NCBI GenBank assembly: GCA_025769875.1
Contig: JAGFNK010000194.1
Span: forward strand, 1-64,000
Length of the DNA: 64,000 nucleotides
Reading direction: 5' to 3'
Source: Russula earlei
Taxonomy: Eukaryota; Basidiomycota; Agaricomycetes; Russulales; Russulaceae
The notes under the pieces were generated by a model. The model had not been told where the DNA came from and did no database searches. It saw only the letters and a program-made list of their open reading frames with translations. The position numbers and the translations under genes were made by a program. This document shows, piece after piece, positions 1-10,837 of the stretch (its first letter is position 1; each line of letters starts with the position of its first letter).

Positions 1-493
1 TGCTACTGGATTGATGACAGATACTAGGATAGGATGACTCACACATGGGTCATCATTGATACTTTTGATTTGGAATCCCTCTCCTTGGATAGTAGAGGGT
101 CTCAGCTATATGCTCTCCAAGTTTCATATGAATCAGATCAGCTGTTGTCAAGATATGGTATAAATACTCTGGTGTATCAAGGTTGAGCCTTGCACTCAAC
201 TTTCTGAATTACTACCAAATTCTCTCTCTATCTGAAATCTACTGCTCAAAGTGATAAGAGGCCCCTCTCATCTCTTCCATTCACTTTTACCTGAGATAAT
301 ATCATAGGTGTCAAAGTTTAGTGCTTGAACTATATCAAGCAACTCTATCACTTGAGTAGCATTTAATATTTGTGGAATCTTAACATACATATGGTCCGGA
401 TTGTCCATTTGCATGGCACTAAGCGGTTGCATGTCCAATAAGAAGTCAATGTTGATTATCACTTGCCAGCACATCAGGTTTTTCCTGATGACC
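1..493. other. Unclassified sequence left of Gypsy-1
   Basis: This is the left half of the locus that Gypsy-1 entered; the right half resumes at 7862. A 78-codon minus-strand frame (268-504) and a minus-strand frame on the far side (about 7862-8051) are both open. They do not join in the same frame across the insertion site once the element and one target copy are removed. I do not recognise a domain in either part, and it may be an older decayed repeat. No RNA gene or promoter was evident. Confidence 0.4.
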
Positions 494-498
494 ATTGA

Positions 499-988
499 TG
501 TCACCGACTGGGGGCGGTGTCACTGACAAATCGTTTCACGTGCGAGACGTGCGCACTGAGTCGAGCGAGATGATAGGTTCTCGCGAGATTCGGGGATCTC
601 GGTGACAGCACAGCAAATGCTAGTGTGTACCGCAGAGGGGAAGTGCAAGGAATATGTCTTTGCATTTGAAGACCTGAAGAGTGGAAAGAGTTTCTAGTTG
701 ATTGCTTGATTCCCTGCAAGCCTACAGTCCCAAAGCTAGAATCCAGTGATATTCACAAGAGAACAAGCTTAGAGCTTGTTCTCTTCTACAGACAGGTTTA
801 TATAGACAATGTATCCTATATCAAATAGTAGACACAAGGTAACGGTGAGGCAATCGAGACTAGGACACGCTGGAAGGTGCTGGTACATGCGAGGCTGAGT
901 GAGTCATGGAACACGTGGGAATCGTGAGGTCTGTCTGGGTAGGCTTGTCCGGTTGCCAGTCCGGTCCGAAGAGCCGGTTCTTGTGACA
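499..988 (-). repeat. Gypsy-1 3' LTR
   Basis: 490-bp long terminal repeat, downstream LTR of the minus-strand element. It begins TGTCACCGAC and ends CTTGTGACA on the plus strand. A purine tract lies next to it at about 989-1003 in the sense orientation of the element, as expected for plus-strand priming. It matches the other LTR (7367-7856) without length change, and every substitution I found between them falls in a CpG. Confidence 0.96.
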
Positions 989-1007
989 TCACCTCCTTGT
1001 TAACGTC

Positions 1008-2255
1008 TTAAGCGGCATAAGGGAGGATAGTCGATTGGCAGCGATGAGTATGGAAGTGGAGTTGGTCGCGAGGAACCCGACATATTTTGTTGGTTTTGCA
1101 TCGTCGATGCAGATTCCTGCAGTGTTCAGCTACGTGCCCATGACGGTTACAAAGGACACAGATGGCAATTTTGGGGCATTCGAACGTATCGTGTCCTCCG
1201 TCGTGACACCATGCGCATTTGTCTGAAAGTCGAGGAAGGAATTGATACCATGGGTCTAGTAGGGCTTCTTTAGCATCCTTATGCTCTTGGTCAGTAAGTT
1301 GGGGCATGGTTCCGAACAGGACCCGTGGTTTGAGACGAATCTTGGTGTTAGCCCTGGCTAATTTGATTTCCGAGTCCCTTACTTCCCATACCATGTCATG
1401 GTATCTTTTGCGAGCGGTGACGAGACTGTTTGCCATCTGTCGTGTTTTCTTTATGGCGAATCGATAGCGACGCACTTCCGCTTCTAAGGATAGGTCTTGT
1501 TCGAACATAAGTGCCTCGTCTATGGCTTTAGTGTGTCTGAGACCTTCTTTGAACAAGAAGGCATCTTTCTGTGTAAGCAGGGGGCAAGGGTAAGGGTCGG
1601 CTCGAGCTCGAATAGGGATGCGGTGAGTGGGACATCTGGGACCGTAGGTGGCTAGCAAGGAGGGGAAGCCATGTGTTAGGTCGGGGAGAACAAAGCGAGG
1701 GGGAAGTGTGTCATCTTCATTGCCTGGATCTGGGATTAGTAGGTCTAGTCCAAGGTCTCCTTCTTCCCATCCTTCTCCAAGTTCTTCTAGTTCCGTGAGT
1801 TGGGTGTGATTGGTGGGCGGCTCGTAGACAGGGGGTGGAGTTCTTTCGAGGTGCGTTGGGGCAAAGTTCTCGTTGAGTAGAACGATGTCTCCAACTTGTT
1901 GGACGATGGGTGTGATAGTGCGTGGTGGAATTGGAATGGGGTCAGGTGAAGGGGAGCAGACGTGATAGGAGGGACTGCGGGTTCTGACGGGTGAGTTAAC
2001 TCCTCGGGTAGGAGATTGATTGCCAAATGCTCTCAGTATGGTGGTGAGGGAATCGTCTTCCCATAATTTGCGTGCCTGTACAATCATCGCAGCATGTTGT
2101 GCGGCTCATCGGACAAGTATTCTGGTGTTGATGGTCGCCACTGTCGAGGGGGAAGGTTCCCTAGACAGTGGCAGGTGGATAAGTGCAGGGGAATAAGGTG
2201 GAGTGGGTACGAGAGTGGCGGTGGAAGCAGTAGGAGAGTTCTGGGTGGAGGACAT
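1008..2255 (-). pseudogene. Chromovirus accessory ORF, double CCHC zinc-knuckle protein (Gypsy-1 copy)
   Basis: About 415 codons in env position: after the integrase/chromodomain and directly before the 3' LTR. The frame starts with MSSTQNSP at 2255 and is open except for one TGA near 2104; an uninterrupted 359-residue frame follows from the internal Met at 2087. It has a Pro/Ser/Thr-rich N-terminal third, an acidic patch, and a charged, probably helical middle. The C-terminus has two successive CX2CX4HX4C knuckles (CAWC...H...C and CVLC...H...C) followed by more Cys and His. No signal peptide or membrane segment is visible, so it is not a classical envelope protein. A nucleic-acid-binding, nucleocapsid-like role is an inference from the knuckles. 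The same ORF occurs in all four gypsy copies here. Confidence 0.85.
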
Positions 2256-2312
2256 GTTTGTTGTGTTTGGGGGGGTAGAGTGGTAAGGGACAATCGCTTG
2301 TAGGTGGTGCTT

Positions 2313-3944
2313 TTATATCTGAGGTCGTCCAGCCGAAGTGGAGTAATATTCTGTTAGAAGTTCTGGGGCATTAAGGTCATGATGGTCGACCCATGAGTCA
2401 TCTGATGCAGGGTATCCTTTCCAATGTACGAGATATTGAAGTTTACGTGTTCGTCCAAATCTTCTTGTGTCTAGAATCACCTCAATTTCGTATTCTTCCT
2501 CATTTTCAACAGTTGGTGGAGGTCGTGTGAATGGCGTGCCATATTCTTCTGTCTCCTTATAAGGGAGAAGTAGGTTGACATGGAAGACGTCATGTATCTT
2601 CATTGATGGCGGAAGTTGTAACTGATATGCGACTTTGGAAATTCTTTTTGTGATAGGAAATGGGCCGTATCTCTTAGGCATCAGCTTGCGTGTTCCTCAT
2701 GTTTTGAGGTTCTTTGCTTCTAGCCATACAAGGGTTCCTTCTTCCATTTCTTTGATGTCAGGTCTTAGGGGTTGTTGTTTACGTTCAAGGAGTTGTTGGG
2801 CGTCTTCTTGTCTTGCTTCTTCTAGTTGTTTTAGGCGGTTGGTGGATGAGGGTACGTTGTTGTCTTCTAAACTGATGTTAATCTGGGGTTTGAATCCCAT
2901 GAGGAGTTCGTGTGGTGATCTTTGTGATGTTTCATGTTTCCATGAGTTGTGTGCATATTCTGCCAAAGGAAGCATTTTTGCCCAGGAATGTGGGTGAGTC
3001 GTGGTCCAGGGTCTTAGGTATTGTTCTAGCCATGCATTCATCCTTTCTGTCTGTCCATTGGTTTGGGGGTGGAACATGGTAGACATGTTTTGTTTGATGC
3101 CTAGGTTTTTACATAAGGCTTTGGAGAAGTTTGATGCAAATCGAGGGTCTCTGTCGGAGATGATTCTTTTGGGGATGCCGAACCAGGGCATGAGGTGTTT
3201 CAGATACTCATGTGCGATGCCTGTTCCATCAATCGTTTTGTTGCATGGGATGAATTTTGTTGCTTTGGAGCATCCTTGGTCGACTATGGTAAGGACGCTG
3301 TCAAACCCTTCTGATTTGGGTAGGTCGGTGATAAGGTCCATTGATATGTATTGAAAGGGGCCTTGTTCAACGTGTGTGTTGAGTGGAAAAGTCATGGCTT
3401 TCTTTCTAGGTATATTGGTTTTGGATTCTTGGCATTTGGCGCAACCTTTGACATATTGTTCTACGAATTGTTGTAATCTAGGTCCTTCGTAGTGTTGTTT
3501 GACTAAATCCCAGGTGTTGGCTATTCCTGGGTGTCCTGCAAAAGGGGTGTCATGAAATTGTCTCAGAATTTCTCGTCGTTTGTCAGGTTTGTCTGGTAGG
3601 TAGGTTTTTCTTGCGAAGATTTCAGGTGGTAGTAAAGTGGTTTTTTGTTCTTCTACCCCCTTGTTAAGGTCTTTGCGATGAGAAAGTGTGTCGGCAATAG
3701 TGTGTGTGTGTCCAGGGACGTGTTCCATGGTAATATTAAAGTCTTGCATGTATTGCATCCATCTGGCTTGTCGTCCTGTTAATTTCTGTGGTTCTTTGAA
3801 GTAAGTGAGATTTTTGTGGTCTGTTCTTATTCTGACTGGTTTGTTGGCTCCTAGGAAGAATGGTCGTCCACTTTTTAATCCAAAGATCACTGCTGCTAAT
3901 TCTTTGTCATGAGCGTCGTAGTTTCTTTCCATGTCTAATAACAT
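2313..3944 (-). pseudogene. Gypsy-1 pol 3' part: RNase H, integrase, chromodomain
   Basis: Begins inside RNase H (the DAHDKELAAV and RTDHKNL blocks). It continues through an integrase zinc domain (H...H with CAKC), the catalytic core (MDLITDLP, SDRDPRFAS and an E in NGQTERMN) and the GPF/Y-like KRYGPFPI module, to a chromodomain around 2330-2500 (EVILDTRR...LQYLVHWKGYP). One in-frame TGA at about 2694-2696 separates the integrase core from the KRYGPFPI part; the same stop is shared with Gypsy-3 and Gypsy-4. The chromodomain is known in this clade to direct integration to particular chromatin. Reading frame upstream is lost in the RT-RNase H linker. Confidence 0.92.
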
Positions 3945-5619
3945 CCTAGAATAGTATGCAATTGGGTGTAAACCATCTTCATATTCTTGGGATATGACTG
4001 CTCCTATGGCGAATCCTGACGCGTCAGTGTCTAGAATGAATTGCTTTGTCCAGTCTGGAGTGCGGAGTACAGGATAGGATACACAAGTTTCTTTCAGGAT
4101 TTGAAAGGCTTGATCCTCCTTTGTCGTCCATTCCCATTCTTTGTTAAGTCGTTTCGTGGTCTTGCCTTTATGGAAAAGTTGGGTATAAAATTTCGATAAA
4201 AGTTACAAAATCCTAGGAAACTTCTGACTTCTTTTAGTGTTGATGGGGTTGGCCAGTCTTTAATTCCCTTGACTTTGACGGGGGTCCATAGTTATTTTTC
4301 CTTCTCCTATGATTACTCTGAGGTATTCTACCTTCTTCTTGTGGAATTGACACTTTTCTGGTTTAAGATAAAGATCGTGTTGTTTCAATTTAGACAGTAT
4401 GTGGTTGACTTTGAATGTGTGTTCTGTTTCATCATTTTGTGTAGCAATGATGATGTCGTCCATGTAGATTTTCAACCATCCTTGTGCAAGCTCTTCTTGA
4501 AAAATGTCGTCCATCATAGTTTGAAAGGTGGCTGGGGAATTCATTAGTCCGAAGAACATTACTGTAGGTTCGAACAGTCCGTCACTAGTCTTGAAGGCTG
4601 CTTTCCATTCGTCTCCTTCTTTGATCCGAATGTTGTTATAGCCCCATCTAACATCAAATTTAGTAAAGAGTTCTTTTCCTGCTAAAGCGTGAATAAGTTC
4701 TGGGATTAAGGGCAGTGGATATACATTGGGTATCGTCCATTTGTTCAGATTCCTATAGTCTTGTACTGGTCAAAATTTTCCGTCTTTCTTTTTTATAAGG
4801 AAGAATCCACTGGCGTATGGTGAGTTGGATCTTCTTATTCGTTTAAGTCATAGGTTTTGTTCAAGGAATTTCTCTTGCTCTTCCTTTTCCTTTGGTGAAA
4901 GGGGGTATACTCTGCAGTTGATTGTTGTCGGAGCGTCTGATTTTAAGTCAATGGCGTGATCCCATTTTCTTGGTCCAGGGAACCTTTCTGACTCTTGTTC
5001 CATGAATACTTGTCCATATTGGTGATATTGATGAGGAACTATTTCTTGCCAGGTTTTTGGTTTATCCTGTATTTGTGATTCTGCCAGTTGTTGTGCTATG
5101 GTAGTTTTACGTATTTGGGTTTGTAGCCATAGCTCATCGCCTTCTTCCCAGTCTACTAATGTCTTGATCCATGCTGGAGTTTCTTGGTCTCCTTTGAGGG
5201 TGACCCTTCCTACAATGGTTCCTCTGGACCAATTTATTTTTGGGTTAGTTGATTCTAGGAATGGATATCCTAGGATGATATCGTCTTGCCCTATGTCTGC
5301 AACCAGGAATTGATGTATATGCTTTTGTCCCAGTAGCTTCAGTTCTAGCTGGACTGTTTGGGTGACTTTTCCTAAGCGGTTAAGCGTTCCATCGACATTT
5401 TTGACATTTTTGGTTGGGATTAGTTTTTCTGGTTTGCAGGCGTAATTCCTTTGTCAATTTGGGAGATATGAAGCATTCAGTAGCCCCACTGTCTATTAGG
5501 GCTTTCTTTTCGGCTTTGTTCGATCCGATGTAAATAGTAGTCATCACTGATATTGACTTTCTTTGGGACTTGTACATGGGATCGATACCTAAAGCTTGAG
5601 CAATCGCCATAATGCTCAA
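3945..5619 (-). pseudogene. Gypsy-1 pol 5' part: protease and reverse transcriptase
   Basis: The protease (5380-5619) carries the aspartic motif ALIDSGATECF. A frameshift near 5400 is followed by the ADIGQDDIILGYPFLES flap region and the RT. RT blocks include [35 protein letters not shown] and the catalytic IYMDD near 4460. Nonsense codons at 4770-4772 and 4848-4850 are TGA where Gypsy-2 has CGA, so both are C-to-T changes at CpG. A further frameshift lies after the YMDD block near 4265. Function is lost in this copy. Confidence 0.9.
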
Positions 5620-7286
5620 GCGTCCGAAAAATCCTTTTCTTTATCCTCATCATCTCCCATCAGGGCCTTAATGAAGGCTTCTCTTTCCTCTTCCGATAGT
5701 GCCTTTGCTGCCTTTGCGAGTTTGTCGGCCATATTTTCTTCAATTACTTCCACAACGGAGGATTCGGATGTGGTGGTAGCCGTGTTTGTGGCACGTGCGC
5801 AAGTTGTTTTGCGTTTCAGCTTCGTGGGGCAGTCGCAGGCCAAGTGTCCTCGAAGAGAGCAGTAGAAACACCTTCCTTCTTCTCGGTGTTTCTGCTTTTC
5901 AGCCTCAGTGACTGCTTTGCGAGCGGCGCCTGCGCTGGTGTCCATTGCGTTTGGGTCGTGTGGTGGGAGGTGAGCACGTGGTGCAGTGGCATTATTGGTG
6001 GTGTTGCCGCGCATGCCCCAATTTGAAAGGCGGGCCCAAGGGCGGTTGGTGTTCGAGTTGGTGTTTCTGTTGTGGGTGTTAGCATGGTCTGTTAGAACCG
6101 CTTGTCGGCGCATCCAGATGCAATGTTGTTTTTGTGCCGCGCTGATCCAATCGTTGAAGGAAGTTGGATCTTCGAAATTGATGCACGCTTCAACTAGTGG
6201 CTTAGGAAGACCGCATGCGAACAGTCGCATAACGGTCGGGTCATTCGTGAAAAGTCCTGCGCGTTTTGCGAGGACTTGGAAGGCTGAAATGTAGCCGTCT
6301 AGGTTGTTATCCTTCATTTTCAACTCTCGGAGTTGATCTTGCGCGCATTCGCGTTCTGCGTAGTCGACGAATGCGTGTTTGAATTTCTGTTGCATGGCCT
6401 GCCAGGCATTGAGACCAAAGGGGAGTTCTTCAGGGTTGTCAATGATTTCTTGTAGCCATTCATCCATAGTTTTGACCCAGCCTTCGACATCCGGTCCCTC
6501 AAGGAGTGACAGGAAGTACGCACATTTCTTGATGGGGTCGCGCACAATCTTGCTGTCATGATTTAAGGTCATGAACCTATGGAACGCTGTTAGGAAGATG
6601 TGGGTGCAGGCCCTGTTGCCATTGAAGGCTTTCGGGGGAATGCCTTCAAGTTTTCTGTTGTCAGAGGAGCGTACATCACGACCATAATTGGCGTGTGTGT
6701 CATAGTCGTCGGGATCGGGGCTCGCGGGTCATCTTCCGCGTCCTCCGAAGCCTTGGAATTGACTGGGTCGGGGAAAGGCTCGTGTCGTACCGGACGACGC
6801 AAGTTGCTGGGGAACGGGTGCTTCTGGTTTGTTGTCGGCGACGTGGACTTGAGTTGTCGTGGGGGGTTCTTGTTCCATCGCTTCTGCAGGTGCTGGGGTT
6901 GAAGCTCGAGAGGAGTGTGGTACTGGTGTTCCTGAGGCAACCAGTGCATCCATGTCCAGTCCTGGAAGAGGATCAAATGTCAGTTCAAAAATCAGGCATG
7001 CGACGCGTACAGCCGCAAAGTAGTCTTCGCGCCGTTCGACTTCGAACCACACTCCATAGAGTGTTGCGAGGGCTACCTTTGCTTGTTTGTAGGGTGCAAA
7101 GAACCCAGTCCATGGAGTGGAATCTGTCCCGAGTCGTAAGAATAGAGTGTTCTCTCTGAATTGCTCTGGAACTAGAGCAATGTCGGTATCCAGGGTTATC
7201 CTGAATGGAAGTCTGAGTTTTGCCAATCCTTGTTCAGAAGACTTCCCTTGGCCCTTGTATCTCCAGTCTCTGGCCATTGAGGTCAT
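5616..7286 (-). pseudogene. Gypsy-1 gag
   Basis: The N-terminal frame runs from 7286 to about 6729. A one-base shift then continues in another frame (from about 6725, open past 6572) to 5616. The first part is a family-specific N-terminal domain ending in a Pro/Gln-rich linker and GGRGR. The second part is a retrotransposon gag capsid domain (YFLSLLEGP, AERECAQDQLRELK) followed by one CX2CX4HX4C knuckle, CFYCSLRGHLACDC. It overlaps the protease frame start by a few bases, which suggests a frameshift- or reinitiation-based gag-pol arrangement in the ancestor. In Gypsy-2 the equivalent junction is in one frame, so the shift here is probably a mutation. Confidence 0.9.
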
Positions 7287-7353
7287 CTTTCAAAAATCGT
7301 TGTATTCGGGGGTGGATGTGTGTGTACGCGTTCGGGGTTGAGAGTTCGAGGGA

Positions 7354-7364
7354 AAGCTTGTTCT
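7354..7364 (-). promoter_or_regulatory. Gypsy-1 primer-binding site, self-complementary type
   Basis: Two bases inside the 5' LTR, the minus strand reads AGAACAAGCTT. This is the exact complement of AAGCTTGTTCT at 7638-7628 within the LTR, about 34 nt downstream of its TATATAA box and so near the expected transcript start. Fungal Tf1 primes reverse transcription with the first 11 nt of its own mRNA, and the spacing here fits that model. Gypsy-2 has the same 11-mer at 42433-42443. Confidence 0.7.
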
Positions 7365-7366
7365 AA

Positions 7367-7856
7367 TGTCACCAACTGGGGGCGGTGTCGCTGACAAATC
7401 GTTTCATGCGCGAGACGTGCGCACTGAGTCAAGCGAGATGATAGGTTCTCGCGAGATTCGGGGATCTCGGTGACAGCACAGCAAATGCTAGTGTGTACCG
7501 CGGAGGGGAAGTGCAAGGAATATGTCTTCGCATTTGAAGACCTGAAGAGTGGAAAGAGTTTCTAGTCGATTGCTTGATTCCCTGCAAGCCTACAGTCCCG
7601 AAGCTAGAATCCAGTGATATTCACAAGAGAACAAGCTTAGAGCTTGTTCTCTTCTACAGACAGGTTTATATAGACAATGTATCCTATATCAAATAGTAGA
7701 CACAAGGTAATGGTGAGGCAATCGAGACTAGGACACGCTGGAAGGTGCTGGTACATGCAAGGCTGAGTGAGTCATGGAATGCGTGGGAATCGTGAGGTCT
7801 GTCCGGGTAGGCTTGTCCGGTTGCCGGTCCGGTCCAAAGAGCCGGTTCTTGTGACA
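7367..7856 (-). repeat. Gypsy-1 5' LTR with TATA box and hairpin
   Basis: 490-bp upstream LTR of the minus-strand element. In the sense direction it has a TATATAA box at 7672-7666, then an inverted repeat (GAGAACAAGC ... GCTTGTTCTC) centred about 30 nt downstream, at the likely transcription start. It differs from 499-988 at 16 sites, all CG/TG or CG/CA alternatives. Confidence 0.96.
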
Positions 7857-7861
7857 ATTGA

Positions 7862-8305
7862 GGGTATCGTCCTCATCTAGATGTTGTTTGCCAAGAAGGG
7901 TCTGAGGAAACATGAACACCTCCCAGTCTGACACCGGCACACCCGAGGTGGGTAAGTGTAACTTAGCTTGCCTGTATCCTGCATGAAACCTGGAAGTGGC
8001 AACCTTTGCAAAGGTCACCCTGTCTGCACAACACTGATCAGAAGAGAGCACATATGTTGATTCAAGCCTGGCAAGAACAAAAGATGTTGCATTGGGGTTC
8101 GATGGGATTCACCCCATTATGTTCTTGTATGCATTGGGGCAATCCAGCAGACCCAGGGATCAGCCTTGTTTGAATGGCCAGGTCAAGTCAACATGAGAAG
8201 TGGGCGCTGGTGTCACACATCCGCTTGGGACCACCATAGGAAGAGTAGTCAACAATGTTTGGGGAGTTGTGGTCCTGTGGGACCTTTATGATTGGATCAG
8301 TGCCA
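7862..8305. other. Right flank of Gypsy-1, no gene recognised
   Basis: Continuation of the sequence interrupted by Gypsy-1. A minus-strand frame to 8051 gives a Thr/His-rich peptide without a recognisable domain. Nothing else was identified up to the MITE-like repeat at 8306. Confidence 0.35.
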
Positions 8306-8900
8306 CATCAGTAATTGTGCCTCTCAGTTTCCAGAGGTTTCTCAAGTTGAGAAACCACCAAAAACCACCAAAAACCAGCTAAAACCTGGAGAGTTAGACA
8401 CTTGGAAACCCAGGTCCATTTCCTTGGAAACCTGGCCAGACAATCTGGGATGGAAACCTAGGAAACCTACTGGAACCTATGTAACTTCAGATCTAGGTCC
8501 TATAATATACAATTTCTAATGGTGCTGCAAGATAGGAATTAGACATGAAGGCATAGAATCTATGTGGAAAGGCAAGTAATCAAATGTGAGCCCTAATAAA
8601 ACACTATTCTAAGGGCTTTGTGGAATGTACAAGTCTTCACAACAGGCAGATAGCATTGACTGATCTACAGCATCATTGTCATTGCCATGCTCCAGGATGG
8701 CCTTCCAGCACCTCTTGCTCACATGATCTACATGGCTGAGAAGGACTTGTAATGGTTGCCAGTAATGCTTGTGTGTGAATAATGGTAGATCTGAGTTGAG
8801 TAGTATAGGTTTCTGAGTTTCTGGGTTTCAAGTTCCCAGAAACCTGGAAACCAATGGAAACCAGTGGAAACCTGGAATCTAATCTGCCAGTTTACTGATG
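8306..8900. repeat. GAAACC-rich MITE-like repeat, copy 1
   Basis: About 595 bp with inverted ends CATCAGTAA (left) and TTACTGATG (right). Dense GGAAACC/GGTTTCC motifs in opposite orientations lie at about 8330-8470 and 8810-8880, so the ends can fold back. No coding frame. A second copy with the same ends and motif layout is at 26013-26591. This fits a non-autonomous TIR element; a superfamily cannot be given because no clear target duplication was found. Confidence 0.6.
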
Positions 8901-9427
8901 CACGTGCAATGAGTGGTAGAAGTAGCCATTGCGAGCCGTCCATTCGCATAGGAGGGGCGACGAGATCAGAACAAGGGCATTGCTCTCTGCGCCGTGTTCA
9001 AAGATGCGGCAACATGTTGGGAGTCGAGCATCGATTGCGATCAAAATGTGGGAGCGTTTTATCGCGCATTGACAAGAACCTATCAGGGGTTCCCAAACCA
9101 AGTTGACGTCGCCACATTGAGCGACACATGGCCGACGGTTGTTGACGATATCGTGTGATTGTGGTGACATTTAGTCGGTAGTTCGTCGATCGGAGTCGGG
9201 GCTGATTGATCGTTGGGGGGCGGGAGAATGATGAGGCCTTAACAAGCGACGTGAGCACAGATCTACACGTGTATTCCGTACAACGGGAGTTGTGTCTGTG
9301 GTGGGTTCCAGGTATCGTACGAGATTAGAAAGATAGGAGAACTGAATAATGGTACCGTGACTGACGTCCTTTGGAGACAATCATAGGAAAGGAAGATGAT
9401 ACCAGATGGATGGAAAGCCTAACAAAC
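8901..9427. other. No gene seen
   Basis: Short overlapping frames on both strands without domain signal, codon consistency or splice structure. It probably holds the 3' flank of the F-box pseudogene, which reads toward it. Confidence 0.4.
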
Positions 9428-10837
9428 TCATCGATCCTGGCCCACCGGTCCCCAAGGGTAGACATCCACAGGGCGACCAGAGAGTTGTCGCGCAGCGATG
9501 AATCGCTTGATGGAATTCGGAGCAGATTCCAATGACCGGAAATGGCGCAAGAAAATGTTCTGTAGCGTGGGTAACGCTTCTGTTGCTCTTTCTTCCGCGA
9601 GCCCTTCCAGCACGCGGCAGACATGTCGCCCAACGGGTTCGGTTAGGTACAGATCCTTCACAGTAATGAACAGGTCCAGGAATTCCAGGCATTGAGTGGC
9701 TTCATGATCCCAGTATACTCGCTGATTTGAAAGATCAGGATCCCGGATATGGAGCTGTATTAAAGTCGACGGGAGGAGCAAGGACGGGCTGCAGAGCTGG
9801 GCGAGCGACGAAAACTGTTGACCCGGGGACTCGCTGCACATGATTGTCAAGGAGAGCTCCGGAGACTCGTTCGTTTCTCTGAGAACTGCAAATTGGATTG
9901 TAGTAAAGTGAACGGACACAGCTGCTCGGTCGCATGTCCTGAACGATTCTGTGTGATTGATCAACTGGTGAAGTTGTGGGACGACAAGTTGGGTTCCATG
10001 AAGAATTCCATCACGAGTCTGTTGAGAAGGGGAACCTCGATTGGGCCAGTAACTCCTCCGAGTACTTGTGAAAGCCTTTGAACCCAAGTTCGGTGAGAGC
10101 GGGGAGGACCGAACGTGTGGGTGAAGGTCGACCTCCCGGATCGGGGCGATGGTGAAAGAAGTGATCGAATCCAAGGCGAAGGGATTCGAGGCTGTCCATG
10201 ACCGACAAGACGGGGATCAAAGTCTGCGACGAAATGTAACCGGAATAGGGAATGTTCTGAACGCAAAGAGTGACTAGGCGATTGGCAGATAAAAGCAGCT
10301 TCGGGATTCCCGGAAACGAACACTTTCGCAACTCGACGTGTCGCAGAAGTGGGGCTGATCCGCCTAAGAACAAATCCGAAAGGGACATCCTTTTACTATA
10401 TCCAGCACAGATGCGCAGATGTGTCAGCTGCGGGAATGGTTTCTGCATCGCCGCTGCCAATATTTCCATTTGTGAACCGGGAACGTCGGACAAGTCGATT
10501 TCACATATGCGATGGCAGTACTCCGACTGGAGCGATGCAGCTGTGTTTGACCAGAAGGGGTCGAGGGACGGATTCGGATTCGGATATGGTGGATCATATA
10601 TGGCGAGACTTATCACCACCGGCAAGGCTGACGAGACGTATGGCATCTCAGAGATCGGCCTTTTTCCTTGTAAACAAGTCTCAGGTTCAGCCGACGTGGC
10701 GATGCAAACACGACATCTCGCCATCTTTGACACACATGGGTCAGCGTTTGCCATCCGTTTGCCGTCATGCTCCGGTCCTTCACAAAGAAATAGAATATGT
10801 CCAGCAGGACATCATCGGGGAGTGTGTTGATCGTCAC
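9428..10837 (-). pseudogene. F-box/LRR protein pseudogene
   Basis: Starts MTINTLPDDVLLDIF with a clear F-box (LPDD...W..LTHVCQRWRDVVFASPRRLNL) in residues 5-55. The LRR-like body continues in a second frame (10754-10011: QLTHLRI, LLRHVELRKC, LVTLCVQNI, SLESLRL). It then passes briefly through a third frame near 10050 (VPLLNRLVMEFF) and finishes in a frame running 10174-9428. Such F-box proteins form a large agaricomycete family, where they act as SCF ubiquitin-ligase adaptors. At least three small indels break this copy, at about 10670, 10050 and 9985. The spacing does not fit introns, because homologous sequence is continuous across the breaks. Sequencing error is the alternative. Confidence 0.75.

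Larger units (their letters stand above)
499..7856 (-). mobile_element. Gypsy-1: complete Ty3/gypsy chromovirus with accessory ORF
   Basis: A complete LTR retrotransposon of 7358 bp reading right to left. It has 490-bp LTRs at both ends (inverted tips TGTCAC/GTGACA) and a perfect 5-bp target duplication ATTGA at 494-498 and 7857-7861. The order on the minus strand is 5' LTR, self-complementary primer site, gag with one CCHC knuckle, protease (DSGA), reverse transcriptase (YMDD), RNase H, integrase with HHCC and DDE motifs, chromodomain, then a separate ORF with two CCHC knuckles, a purine tract and the 3' LTR. The chromodomain places it among chromoviruses. Coding is interrupted by frameshifts and TGA stops, so this copy is not autonomous, yet its LTRs differ only at CpG sites. 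It looks young but heavily deaminated. Confidence 0.96.
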
